Notes: generated from the letters alone by a model not told the origin. Positions 6,315-14,077 are shown, counted from the stretch's first letter. The stretch is DNA of 17,727 bases from Chloroflexota bacterium (GCA_005880055.1 VBJS01000082.1:3947-21673); one strand, 5' to 3'. Numbers and translations: made by a program.

Positions 6315-7871
6315 CGCCGCGTCTTCACCGCCCGGCCCGGCTCGCGGCGGTGCTCGATCAGCTCGCGGCAGCCGCCCTCTTGCACCTCGTAAACACGGGT
6401 GGCCACGCGGTCGAGGATGCCCGTATCGTGCGCGGCGCAGAGGATCGTGCCGTCGTAGCGCTCGAGAACGTTTATCAGCTTGCGCCGCGTGGAGCGGTCG
6501 AGGTGGTTCGTCGGCTCGTCAAGGATGAGGACGTTCGTTGGCTGAATGACGAGCTTGGCGAGCGCTACACGGCTGCGCTCGCCACCCGATAGCACGGCGA
6601 TCCGCTTGAAAACGTCGTCGCCGCGGAAGAGGAACTGGCCGAGCACGGTCCGTAGCCGCTCCTCGGGCTCGCCGCCGGCTACCGAGGCAACTTCCTGGAG
6701 CACCGTCTTGTCTCGGTCAAGTGCCTCGTCCTGGTGCTGGTCGTAGTAGCCCGCACGGGCGCGTTCGGCCCAGCGGACCGCGCCCTCAAGAGGCGTGAGA
6801 TGACCCGCCGCGATGCGGAGGAGCGTGCTCTTGCCGCTCCCGTTGGGGCCGACGAGCACGGCTTTCTGCCCGCGCTCGATGTACAGGTTGGCGTCGACCA
6901 GGACGATGTTTTCCCCGTACGCGTGGCTGATGTGCTCCAGTTGGACCACATCACGCTCCGTGCGCCCGTCCGCAGAGAGCTGAATATGCACCTCCGACTC
7001 CGGCCGCGTCCGCTCCACGCGTACCACCCTGGCTAGCGCCTTCTCACGGCTCTTGACGAGCGTGGCCTTCGACGCCTTCGCGCGGAAGCGCTCGATGAAG
7101 CGCTCCTGCCGGGCGATCTCCCGCTGTTGCCGCGCCGCCGCCTGGTCCTGCTGCTGGAGGCGGGCCGCCTTCTGAGCCTGGTAGGCCGAGTAGTTGCCGG
7201 CGTAGCTCTCCACGCCGCCCTCCCGCAGCTCCAGGATGCGGGTGGCCGCGCGGTCCAGGAACTCGCCGTCGTGCGTCACGATGATCACCGTGCCCCGGTA
7301 CTCCGAAAGCTCGTCGGCCAGCCATTCGCGGGAGGCGCCGTCCAGGTGGTTGGTCGGCTCGTCTAGCAACAGGTTCTCGGTGCCAGCCGCCGCTGAACCG
7401 GCCGCACTGCTTCTCGCCGTCCGCCGTCGAGAAGCCCAGACCCTTGAGCACGCGGCCGATGCGGGCGCCGATGCGGTAGCCGTCCAGGGCATCAAAGCGG
7501 TGGAAAAGGTCTCCCTGCTCTTCGATCATCGCGTCTAGGTCGCCGTCTCCGCGTTCGATGCCGCCGGCGATCTCGTGAAGGCGGTGCTCTGTCGCACGCG
7601 CTTCGGGGAAGGCGGTCCACATCTCGTCCACGAGGGGCCGCTGCGACTCGAACGACGCCTCCTGGCGCAGATAGCCGACGGCGCCGCCACGGTGCCCGCC
7701 CGCGCCGCTGTCCGGCGCGTCCTCGCCCGCCAGGATGCGGAGCAGTGTCGACTTGCCCGCGCCGTTCGGCCCGACGAGCCCGGCGCGCTCGCCGTCTCCG
7801 AGGATGAACGAGACGCCGGTTAGGACATCGAGGGAGCCGAAGGAGCGAACGACGTCTTCTGCGAAGAACAT
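6311..7871 (-). pseudogene. ABC-F family ATPase, split by internal deletion and frameshift
   Basis: The first half (from ATG 7871, MFFAEDVVRSFG) carries Walker A GPNGAGKST at 34-42 and reads to the signature region CGRFSGGW. The rest continues in another frame from about 7380: ENLLLDEPTNHLD, the linker with QERFIERFRAKASKATLVKSR, then a complete second ATPase domain (GPNGSGKST, LSGGERSRVALAKL, LILDEPTNHLD). ABC-F proteins act on ribosomes and carry two tandem ATPase domains. Between SGGW and the Walker B strand a family member needs about 15 residues (QMRIALAR-like); here only about three are left, so some 35-41 bases seem lost rather than one base miscalled. Expected product about 530 residues. 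It could be a real pseudogene or an assembly error. Confidence 0.82.
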
Positions 7872-7882
7872 GGCCTTTCAAG

Positions 7883-7888
7883 GATAAT
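7883..7888 (+). promoter_or_regulatory. possible -10 element for glycerate kinase
   Basis: GATAAT lies in the 58-base gap between the divergent ABC-F and glycerate kinase genes, 41 bases before the kinase ATG. No clear -35 or Shine-Dalgarno is present. Weak call. Confidence 0.25.
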
Positions 7889-7929
7889 GGCCCCGCGCCT
7901 GCTGAATACAGGCCACCAGGCTTTCCGAG

Positions 7930-9051
7930 ATGCGCATCCTCATCGCGCCGCAGGAGTACAAGGGCACGTTGACCGCGCGCGAGGCGGCGGAGGCGATCGC
8001 TGCAGGCGCGCGTCGCGCGGCACCGGACGCGGAGTTGGACCTGGTCCCGCTTTCCGACGGCGGACCCGGGCTCGTGGACGCCCTGCTTACGGCGAGGCCC
8101 GGGCGCCGTGTGCAAACGCGAGTGCAGGACCCGCTAGGGCGCCCGATCGACGCGTCCTTCGCGCTTTTTGACGACGGCGCCGCTGTCGTCGAGATGGCGG
8201 CCCCCGCCGGGTTGTCGCTCCTCAACCCAGAAGAGCGCGATCCTCGCACCGCCTCGACTTGCGGCGTGGGAGAGCTGATCGCCGCGGCGCTGGCCGCCGG
8301 CTCGGGGCGGCTAATCGTGGGCGTCGGCGGCAGCGCGACGAACGACGGCGGCGCGGGGATGGCGGCCGCGCTGGGGGCGCGGCTGCTGGATGCGGACGGC
8401 CGGGTGTTGCCGCCCGGCGGCGCAGCGCTGGCCCGGCTGGACCGCATCGACGTGTCCGGCCTCGATACGCGGCTCAAAGACACGGAGACGCTTGCGGCTG
8501 CCGACGTGATCAACCCGCTTTGCGGGCCGGAAGGCGCATCGCTGGTGTACGGGCCGCAGAAGGGCGCCACGCCGGAGGTTGCAAGGCAACTGGACGAAGC
8601 ACTCCGCCATTACGCAGAAGTCGTGGAGCGCGACACGGGTATGCGCGTGCTGGCTGTACCGGGCGCCGGCGCCGCGGGCGGGCTGGGCGCCGGCCTAATC
8701 GCGTTTCTCGGCGCGCGCGTGCGGCCCGGCTTCGAAGTGGTCGCAGAAGCCGTGCGGTTGGGTGAGAGGCTGTCCGGGGCAGATCTGGTGCTCACGGGCG
8801 AGGGTCGGCTTGACGCGCAGACGATGTTCGGCAAGGCGGTATCGCGAGTCGCGGAGATGGCTCGCGCAGCCGGCGTGGCGGTGATCGCGGTGCCTGGCAG
8901 CCTCGGTGATGGCTGGGAGTCGGCTCGCCAGCTGCTGGACGGGGTTGAGCCGGTGCATGCGTATGGCGGTGAGTCGGCATCGCATGCGCTAGCCGCTGCG
9001 GCGGAGCGGGCTGTGCGCGACTGGCGTGCGCGTCAATCCAGGCAAAATTGA
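7930..9051 (+). CDS. glycerate kinase (GarK/GlxK family), 373 aa
   Basis: This enzyme phosphorylates glycerate with ATP, giving 2-phosphoglycerate in the GarK/GlxK family, and links glyoxylate or serine breakdown to glycolysis. Family features run in order: N-terminal IAPQEYKGTLTA (most members have APDSFKG), LSDGGPGLVDALL, STCGVGELIAAAL, the nucleotide-region motif GGSATNDGG (133-141), the glycine-rich GAGAAGGLGAGL, and the C-terminal TGEGRLDAQTMFGKA. The length matches the family. The ATG at 7930 was chosen because it starts exactly at the conserved MRILIAP strand; the ribosome binding site is poor. Glycine cleavage and glycerate use could share C2 metabolism with gcvPB further along, but no operon link exists. 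Confidence 0.93.
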   Translation: MRILIAPQEYKGTLTAREAAEAIAAGARRAAPDAELDLVPLSDGGPGLVDALLTARPGRRVQTRVQDPLGRPIDASFALFDDGAAVVEMAAPAGLSLLNPEERDPRTASTCGVGELIAAALAAGSGRLIVGVGGSATNDGGAGMAAALGARLLDADGRVLPPGGAALARLDRIDVSGLDTRLKDTETLAAADVINPLCGPEGASLVYGPQKGATPEVARQLDEALRHYAEVVERDTGMRVLAVPGAGAAGGLGAGLIAFLGARVRPGFEVVAEAVRLGERLSGADLVLTGEGRLDAQTMFGKAVSRVAEMARAAGVAVIAVPGSLGDGWESARQLLDGVEPVHAYGGESASHALAAAAERAVRDWRARQSRQN

Positions 9052-9075
9052 CTCGCCGGCTGATTCTCCCAACGC

Positions 9076-9081
9076 TATACT
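9076..9081 (+). promoter_or_regulatory. -10 element TATACT, leaderless start
   Basis: TATACT ends 6 bases before the ATG at 9088, which places the expected transcription start on the initiation codon. There is no Shine-Dalgarno, and no -35 at proper spacing. Confidence 0.45.
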
Positions 9082-9087
9082 CCGTTC

Positions 9088-9333
9088 ATGACACTTATCG
9101 GACCTGCGCCGGACTGGTTTGCGGACCTCCTGTTCGATAGCCTTGGCGTTCCCCCTGGTTTGAATCTCCTTGTCGCACTTGGGGTTGTGGCATTCACGGG
9201 AACATTAGCGGGAAGCGTACTCCCTAAGACTGCCTGGCTGATGATACGCTGGGGATTTACTGCTGGATACTCGGCGCATTCCTTGTTGGAATTAGCACCG
9301 GGCCAAATTTTCGATCACTTCTCGCCCGTCTAA
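9088..9333 (+). CDS. hypothetical small membrane protein, 81 aa
   Basis: The protein is not recognised. A hydrophobic segment (about 26-48, LNLLVALGVVAFTGTLAGSVL) and a second weaker one (about 50-66, with W and Y) suggest a membrane peptide. Third-position base use is less GC-rich than in the glycerate kinase just upstream, which hints at a different origin. Support for it being a gene is the -10 hexamer 6 bases before the start and the protein-like composition. It ends at the edge of an intergenic region full of palindromes. Confidence 0.45.
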   Translation: MTLIGPAPDWFADLLFDSLGVPPGLNLLVALGVVAFTGTLAGSVLPKTAWLMIRWGFTAGYSAHSLLELAPGQIFDHFSPV

Positions 9334-9369
9334 TGCCGATTTCTCCGCGGAGCTGGTGAACCGCGCGCT

Positions 9370-9381
9370 GGCGAATTCGCC
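9370..9381. repeat. 12-nt perfect palindrome
   Basis: GGCGAATTCGCC is perfectly self-complementary and lies in the gap between converging genes. It may be part of the repeat cluster there; no function is assigned. Confidence 0.3.
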
Positions 9382-9433
9382 GGACACTAACTTCCTGGCG
9401 CCCGGACTGATCTGCTCTGCCATGCGTCGTCGG

Positions 9434-9466
9434 CCGCTCGTCCCACGAGTGCCTCAGGACGAGCGG
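9434..9466. repeat. REP-like palindrome, short form (family A)
   Basis: Perfect 10-base ends CCGCTCGTCC and GGACGAGCGG flank a 13-base centre. The ends and the centre ACGAGTGCCTCA are identical to parts of the family A element at 15943-16005 inside gcvPB, but about 30 internal bases are absent, so this looks like a deletion derivative. Confidence 0.8.
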
Positions 9467-9518
9467 AATCAAGCGTCGGCAGCCTAACAACCGCACGCGG
9501 GACGCCGGGCGTAACTTC

Positions 9519-9551
9519 CCGCTCATCGTGAGGTACTCGTACCATGAGCGG
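9519..9551. repeat. REP-like palindrome (family A variant)
   Basis: The ends CCGCTCAT and ATGAGCGG are perfectly complementary. CCCGCTCATCGTGAGG (from 9518) matches the minus-strand start of the gcvPB element CCCGCTCATCCTGAGG with one difference. It lies 20 bases past the stop of the membrane-protein gene (9572) and could fold in that transcript's 3' end. Confidence 0.7.
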
Positions 9552-9571
9552 AGCAATCAGTCCCCGCGCGC

Positions 9572-10051
9572 TCACGCCGGCTCGCGCTCTTCCCGCGGCT
9601 GGAAGAGGTGCAGGAAGACGAGAGCCGATAGGGCGGCGGCAATGCTCACCGGGATGATGATGCTTTCGATCCCGAGGTCGCCGGCGCCCAGGTGGTAGAT
9701 GTTGGCGAAGATCGCGGCCAGCTGCTCGATTAGAGCCAGCCAGAAAACGCGCGCGTAGCGGACGGGGTCTCGCGAGCAGTAGATGTAGAGGACGGCGAGC
9801 GGCACTTGCTCCCAGCCCAGGGCGCGGCCGGCCAGCGCGCCGTCCAGCTGGTTGCCGTGCAGGTTGACGAAGATGCCCGTGGAGGTGAAGAACTCCGTGA
9901 GTGCGCCGATCACCTCCCAGCCAGCGAGCAGCAGCAGCAGGATGCGCGGCCGGCGCAGGAACTGAAGGACGGGGTGCTCGGCCGGGGCGAGAACCGGCTG
10001 CGGCGCCGCGATCCCCGCCCCCTCCGCCTCCCTCTCGGGGTTCCGCTCCAT
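9572..10051 (-). CDS. hypothetical multi-pass membrane protein, 159 aa
   Basis: The family is not recognised. After a soluble N-terminus of about 35 residues (Glu- and Pro-rich) come about four hydrophobic segments: near 36-58 (RILLLLLAGWEVIGALTEFF), 74-92 (including WEQVPLAVLYIYC), 100-118 (RVFWLALIEQLAAIFANIY) and 127-148 (ESIIIPVSIAAALSALVFLH). The C-terminus is charged. The ATG at 10051 has a strong Shine-Dalgarno (aaaggag). It starts 12 bases after the zincin gene, so the two are probably one transcript. The 3' side is marked by REP-like palindromes. Confidence 0.68.
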   Translation of the reverse strand: MERNPEREAEGAGIAAPQPVLAPAEHPVLQFLRRPRILLLLLAGWEVIGALTEFFTSTGIFVNLHGNQLDGALAGRALGWEQVPLAVLYIYCSRDPVRYARVFWLALIEQLAAIFANIYHLGAGDLGIESIIIPVSIAAALSALVFLHLFQPREEREPA

Positions 10052-10063
10052 GGCCTAACTCCT

Positions 10064-10441
10064 TTATCCGACGCCGAGCTGCCTGAGGCGGCCCTCGTCG
10101 ATGCCCAGGTAGTGCCCGATCTCATGGAGGAGCGTCTGGCGCGCCTGCTCGACCATCTCGGCGGTCGTGCGGCAGTGGCGCTCGTGGGCGCGCTGGTAGA
10201 TGACGATGACGTCCGGGGGTACCATCGTATCGAAGTGCGTGCGGTGGGTCAGCGGGCGGCCCATGTAGACACCGAAGAGGTCGGCGCCGGGACGTAGGCG
10301 CGAGCGCCGGCGCTCTTCGGGCGTGGGCGCCCAGCGCACCTGTACATCGAGGTTATCGAGCGCGTCCTGGAACTCCGGCGGCAGCTCGCTGAGTGCCTGG
10401 CGGACGACCTCCTCGAAGTCGCGACGGAGCATGCGTGGCAT
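10064..10441 (-). CDS. minimal zincin-like metallopeptidase family protein (DUF1025 type), 125 aa
   Basis: This small single-domain protein has the motif LLHEIGHYLGIDE near the C-terminus: H106, E107 and H110 of HExxH followed by G113 and D115, as in the zincin-like family of about 120 residues common in Actinobacteria and Chloroflexota. The N-terminal RDFEEVVRQALSELPPEF and the middle segment GVYMGRPLTHRTH are also typical of that family. The biological substrate is unknown. There is no Shine-Dalgarno; a consensus TATAAT ends 6 bases before the ATG at 10441, suggesting a leaderless mRNA. An alternative ATG lies three codons in. It precedes the membrane protein gene by 12 bases. Confidence 0.87.
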   Translation of the reverse strand: MPRMLRRDFEEVVRQALSELPPEFQDALDNLDVQVRWAPTPEERRRSRLRPGADLFGVYMGRPLTHRTHFDTMVPPDVIVIYQRAHERHCRTTAEMVEQARQTLLHEIGHYLGIDEGRLRQLGVG

Positions 10442-10447
10442 GCGTCC

Positions 10448-10453
10448 ATTATA
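10448..10453 (-). promoter_or_regulatory. consensus -10 TATAAT of the zincin gene
   Basis: TATAAT on the minus strand ends 6 bases before the ATG, so transcription probably begins at the initiation codon. The whole region where -35 contacts would fall lies inside the heptamer array. Confidence 0.6.
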
Positions 10454-10501
10454 GGTGTTAGGTGCTAGGTGCTAGGTGCTAGGTGTTAGGTGCTAGGTAT
10501 C
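10453..10501. repeat. tandem heptamer array, seven units
   Basis: On the + strand the units read AGGTGTT, AGGTGCT, AGGTGCT, AGGTGCT, AGGTGTT, AGGTGCT and AGGTATC, with no spacers. The last unit is degenerate. The array directly abuts the -10 of the zincin gene. Confidence 0.9.
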
Positions 10502-10533
10502 AGGACGCGGCGGGCGACGGCGCGCGCCGGCCG

Positions 10534-10561
10534 GTAGGGGCGAGGCGTGCCTCGCCCCTAC
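10534..10561. repeat. 28-nt perfect hairpin, 13-bp arms (family C)
   Basis: GTAGGGGCGAGGC, a 2-base centre and GCCTCGCCCCTAC form a perfect stem. It lies 18 bases past the stop of the Thr-Pro-rich protein gene, so it can fold at that transcript's 3' end; no T-run follows. A related palindrome ends the penicillin-binding protein gene at 11246-11266. Confidence 0.75.
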
Positions 10562-10578
10562 GATCTCTCTGCGGACGG

Positions 10579-11055
10579 TCAGGCAGTCGGCGTGGGTGAT
10601 GCTTCTTCCGTTGGCGAGGGTGTCGCGGTCGGCGTGGGCGTAGGGGTGGGTGTTGGCTCCTCCGTTGGTGCCGTTGTGGGCGTCGGTGTGGGTGTCGGCT
10701 CCTCGGTTGGTCCGGCGGTTGGGGTGGGCGTCGGAGTCGGCGTTGGCTCGCCGGCCGGAGGCGTTGCCGTAGGCGTGGGAGTAGGCGTCGGCGTCTCTGC
10801 CGGTGTCCCTTCTGGCGTGCCGGCCGGCGTTGGCGTGGGCGTTAGGGTAGCGCCGGTCGGCGTTGTGGCGCTGGTGCAGCCACGGGCAGCCTGCTTCTCG
10901 GGGCCATGAGCGGAACGGGGATTCGCGTGAGCGGCGCCGTTGGCTGAGGCTGCGTTCGGGCAGCCGCCGGCATCGGCCGAGACCGAGACGATCGTCAGGG
11001 CCACGGCGGCGAGTGATGAGGCGACAAGCGCCAGGAGACAGGCGGTCTTTCGCAT
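10579..11055 (-). CDS. secreted Thr/Pro-rich low-complexity protein, 158 aa
   Basis: The N-terminus is a signal peptide: MRK, a hydrophobic core (LLALVASSLAAVALTIV), and likely cleavage near VSA-DA at 26-28. A short mature segment has two cysteines (GGC and ARGC). From about residue 65 to the end it is a near-continuous run of Thr-Pro pairs broken by TEE and GTPEG blocks, like the extended, possibly glycosylated linkers of Chloroflexota surface proteins. There is no folded domain after the linker, so it may be a cell-surface stalk or a truncated larger protein. A strong Shine-Dalgarno (ggaggt) precedes the ATG. The opposite-strand frame with Val-Gly repeats is the shadow of this low-complexity stretch. 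Confidence 0.7.
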   Translation of the reverse strand: MRKTACLLALVASSLAAVALTIVSVSADAGGCPNAASANGAAHANPRSAHGPEKQAARGCTSATTPTGATLTPTPTPAGTPEGTPAETPTPTPTPTATPPAGEPTPTPTPTPTAGPTEEPTPTPTPTTAPTEEPTPTPTPTPTATPSPTEEASPTPTA

Positions 11056-11245
11056 TAGACATTACCTCCAAACTGAATCGACCCAATACAGACGCCTCGG
11101 ACCTCACGGCGCATCGGAGGCGGGGTTGAGAAACGGTCAAGAAGTTGGGGCCGCTTCAAGGACAGCGCATGGCTCGAAGAACAGCACGTGCGCAGGGGAT
11201 GTTTGAACACGTGACGATGGCCGCGGTGGACCTGGGCCGGCCGAC

Positions 11246-11266
11246 GGGGCGAGGGCCCGTCGCCCC
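11246..11266. repeat. GC palindrome overlapping the penicillin-binding protein stop codon (family C)
   Basis: GGGGCGA and TCGCCCC are paired arms around a 7-base centre containing GGGCCC. On the minus strand the edge reads GTAGGGGCGA, the same edge as the 10534-10561 palindrome, and its TAG is the stop codon of the PBP gene. It may act as a 3' hairpin; no T-run follows. Confidence 0.6.
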
Positions 11267-13493
11267 TACTGGGCTGCGCGGGCGGCCGGTGCGCCGGCGA
11301 TGTAGGTCTCCAGCATCTTGCGAACGATGGGGCCGGCCTCGCGGGAGCCCGATTCGCCGGTCTCCAGGGCGACGAGGGTGACGATGGAGGGGGCGTCGCG
11401 GTTAGCGTAAGCGACGAAGAAGACGTGGTTGGCGCCGAAGGAGAGGTCCTCGGCCGTGCCGGACTTGCCGGCGGCATCGACGCTTGAGCCCTGGAATACC
11501 TGGTAGGAGGTGCCGCCGGGGCTGTGCGTGACGAGCGTGAGGCCCTCGTGGATGGTTTCGAGTGTGCCGGGAGAGATGGGCAGCCCGCGGATCAGCTCCG
11601 CCTGGAACTCCTGGGCGGGGCCTCCGCCCGGCGTGGCGATGCTCTTGACGAGCAGCGGCTTCCGCAGCATTCCGCCCCCGGCGATGGCAGAGTACATATT
11701 CGCGATCTGGAGCGGAGTGGCCAGCACGAAGCCCTGCCCGATGCCCATGTTCACGGCGTCGCCCGTAAACCAGTCCTCGCCGATGTTCTGCTTCTTCCAG
11801 TCCGGGCCCGGGGCGACTCCCGGCGCCTCGTCGAGGGCGTTGATGCCGGTGGGGGCGCCGAAGCCAAAGTTCTTGGTGAAGTCCGGCAAGATGTTCGGGT
11901 CGGTCTCGTCGAGCTGCTTAGCTATGTCGTAGAAGACGGGGTCGCATGACGCCATGAGGCCCTCGGCGACGGTGAGGTAGCCGCGGTCCACGCTCTGCCA
12001 GTTGTTCTTTACGAAGGCGTCCCCCAGCTTGTTCCAGGTGGGCGAGCAGTGGAACGTGGATCCCGGCGTAAACCCTCCGCGCTCCAGGCCGGCGGCGGCT
12101 GTGATCACCTTGAACGTCGAGCCCGGCGGGTAGGTGGCGAGCAGCGGGCGGTTGAGAAAGGCGCGGCGGGGGTCGTTGACGAGCGCGTTGTAGGCCTCGG
12201 AGGTTAGGCCGCGGATGAAGTCGTTGGGGTCGAAGCGGGGGAAGGAGGCGAGCGCGAGGATGGTGTTGTCGCGCGGATCGATGGAGACGACAGAGCCCAC
12301 GCGGTCGCCGAGCTGCGCCTCGGCCACCTTCTGGAGGTCGATATCGATCATAAGGTGGATATCCTTCCCGGGAACGGCCGGCTTCTCGGCGATCTGTTTC
12401 GCGATGGAGCCTTCCGGAGTGATTGTCGCCAGGGTGCCGCCGCGCTCGCCGGCAAGCAGGTCCTGCTTCTCGCCCTCGAGGCCGAAAGCGCCGATCTTAT
12501 CGCCCGGCCCGTAACCCTTTGCGGCCAAATCCTTCAGCTGCTCCTCCGTCACCTCCGTCATGTAGCCGAGGACGTGGGCTGCAGCGGCACCGTTCGGGTA
12601 GACACGCTGGGTCTGCTCGCGGACGACGACGCCGAGGTCCACCATCTCCTGGAACTTGATCACCTGGTCGACAGGTGTACCGTAGGGCAGAGTCTTGACC
12701 GGGATGAAGTAATACGAGGGCAAGGTCGTCTCCACTTTTGAGCGGACCGCCGGGTCCGGGACGCCGAGCGCCTGGGAGAGGCGCGCGATGGTCGTCTCTT
12801 TATCAGAGACCATGTTCGGCACGACGCCGATGACAGACACCGAGGCGTCGACGGCCAGCTCCTTGCCCTTGCGGTCGTAGATGCCGCCGCGCCGGGGGAC
12901 ATCTGTGAAGAAGTGGACGAGGCTCTTCTCATCCAACTCCTTGAAATAGAGCGAAGGGCTCCACTTGACGCGCCATTCGTCCCGAGTATTCTCCTCCTCG
13001 CCGGAAGCGGCCGGGAGGGTGATCTTCTGCTTTACAAGCGGCAGAACGTTGTGACGCCAAAGGGGATGCTGTTCGTGTCCTTGGTGGCGGTCCTGGTGGC
13101 CGGCGCCGTGCCGGATGCGGCCGCCCCGCCGAGAGTGTAGTCGAGTGATATTATGCGCGCCTCGTCTTTGATGGCGCCGTAGCGGTCGACGAACTTGTCG
13201 CGGTCGCTCTTTTCGACGGGTGAGGGCGAGGCGGCAGCCGATGCGGAGCCGCTGGAAACAGGCGACGAGGCTTCGGTAGGGGAAGGCGAGGCGGCCGAGG
13301 CTGCCACGAGGTCGTACATCGCGTCGTAGTCACCGTTCTTCCAGAGCGAGAGGAAGCGCTCGGCGGTCTCCTGGGGCGATGAGGGTGCGTCTGTGGGGCC
13401 GCCCGAACCGCCTCCGCCGCAGGCAGCCGCGAGCACTGCAATCGTAGCGAGTGGCAGGGCGATGGGGCGGAAGACCATGGCCACGGGGTTCAT
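11266..13493 (-). pseudogene. class B penicillin-binding protein (MecA_N/NTF2-like type), split by frameshift
   Basis: From ATG 13493 the product has a lipoprotein-like signal (IAVLAAACGGGG) and an NTF2-like N-domain (ETAERFLSLWKNGDYDAMYD), ending out of frame at 13032. The protein resumes in another frame near 13050 with NVLPLVKQKITLP, then EWRVKWSPSLYF, the dimerisation domain (PRRGGIYDRKGKELA) and a complete transpeptidase domain. Counted from the TTG at 12936, the motifs are STFK at S273, SCD at S330 and KSGT at K491. These enzymes cross-link peptidoglycan in the outer leaflet space. Between IPFGVT and NVLPLV a family member usually has a further strand, so tens of bases may be missing. 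It could be a pseudogene or an assembly error; the domain content is certain. Confidence 0.82.
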
Positions 13494-13513
13494 TGTAGCA
13501 ACGGCCGCCGCAG

Positions 13514-13519
13514 TATGAT
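13514..13519 (+). promoter_or_regulatory. -10 element TATGAT of the phosphodiesterase gene
   Basis: TATGAT ends 9 bases before the ATG at 13529, with no Shine-Dalgarno between. The leader would be 0-3 bases. No good -35 is visible. The divergent PBP gene starts 36 bases away. Confidence 0.4.
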
Positions 13520-13528
13520 GGTTCCGCG

Positions 13529-14071
13529 ATGCGCATTGGGCTGATTTCGGACACTCATATACCGGTGGCGGCGCCGCGGCTGTGGCCGCAGGTATTCGAG
13601 GTGTTCCAGGGTGTAGACCTCATCATGCACGCCGGAGACTTGATGGTGCCGGAGGTGATCGATTGGCTGGAGGAGGTGGCGCCGGTGATGGCGGTTAGCG
13701 GCAACGGGGACTACACCGGCTGGCAACGGTCGGTGCCGCCGGAGGACCCGCGGCTATCCGAATCGAAGGTGTTGGCCGTGGACGGACCGGGAGGCGAGCT
13801 GCGCATCGGGCTGGTGCATGACTTTCAGTTGCCGGAGGTCCCTCCTCTGCGGACGGTTGACGGGTTGATGCAGCATTACTTCGGCGGGCCGGTCAACGTG
13901 ATCGTGCGGGGGAGCACCCACGCAGCCGAGATCACGACCGTGAAGGGGGTGCTGATCGTGAATCCGGGCAGCCCTACGTTCCCCAACCACCAGAGCACGC
14001 GCCTGGGCACCGTGGGCTTTCTGGATATCGAGGATGGGCGGGTGACGCCGAGCCTCTTACAACTGACATAG
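13529..14071 (+). CDS. YfcE/MJ0936-type metallophosphoesterase, 180 aa
   Basis: This calcineurin-like phosphodiesterase has most of the metal-binding motifs: SDTH (D8, H10), HAGD (D37), GNGD (N59, usually GNCD), VHD (H97, usually HGH) and NPGSP near the end. The usual GHTH is GSTH here (S129, H131), so one metal-ligand histidine appears to be replaced by serine. Enzymes of this group cleave model phosphodiesters and the natural substrate is mostly unknown. The length is normal. Start at ATG 13529 gives the conserved MRIGLISDTH. It is followed within 7 bases by a perfect 22-base palindrome. Confidence 0.9.
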   Translation: MRIGLISDTHIPVAAPRLWPQVFEVFQGVDLIMHAGDLMVPEVIDWLEEVAPVMAVSGNGDYTGWQRSVPPEDPRLSESKVLAVDGPGGELRIGLVHDFQLPEVPPLRTVDGLMQHYFGGPVNVIVRGSTHAAEITTVKGVLIVNPGSPTFPNHQSTRLGTVGFLDIEDGRVTPSLLQLT

Positions 14072-14077
14072 AAGGTC

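Noticed and set aside
7370..7395. Programmed ribosomal frameshift in the ABC-F gene
   Set aside because: No slippery sequence is apparent and essential residues are missing at the junction, which a frameshift would not restore.
10453..10501. CRISPR array
   Set aside because: The units are 7-base contiguous repeats without spacers, so this is a simple tandem repeat.
10547..10909. Plus-strand frame coding a Val-Gly repeat protein
   Set aside because: It is the antisense reading of the Thr-Pro repeats; the minus frame has a signal peptide and a strong ribosome binding site.
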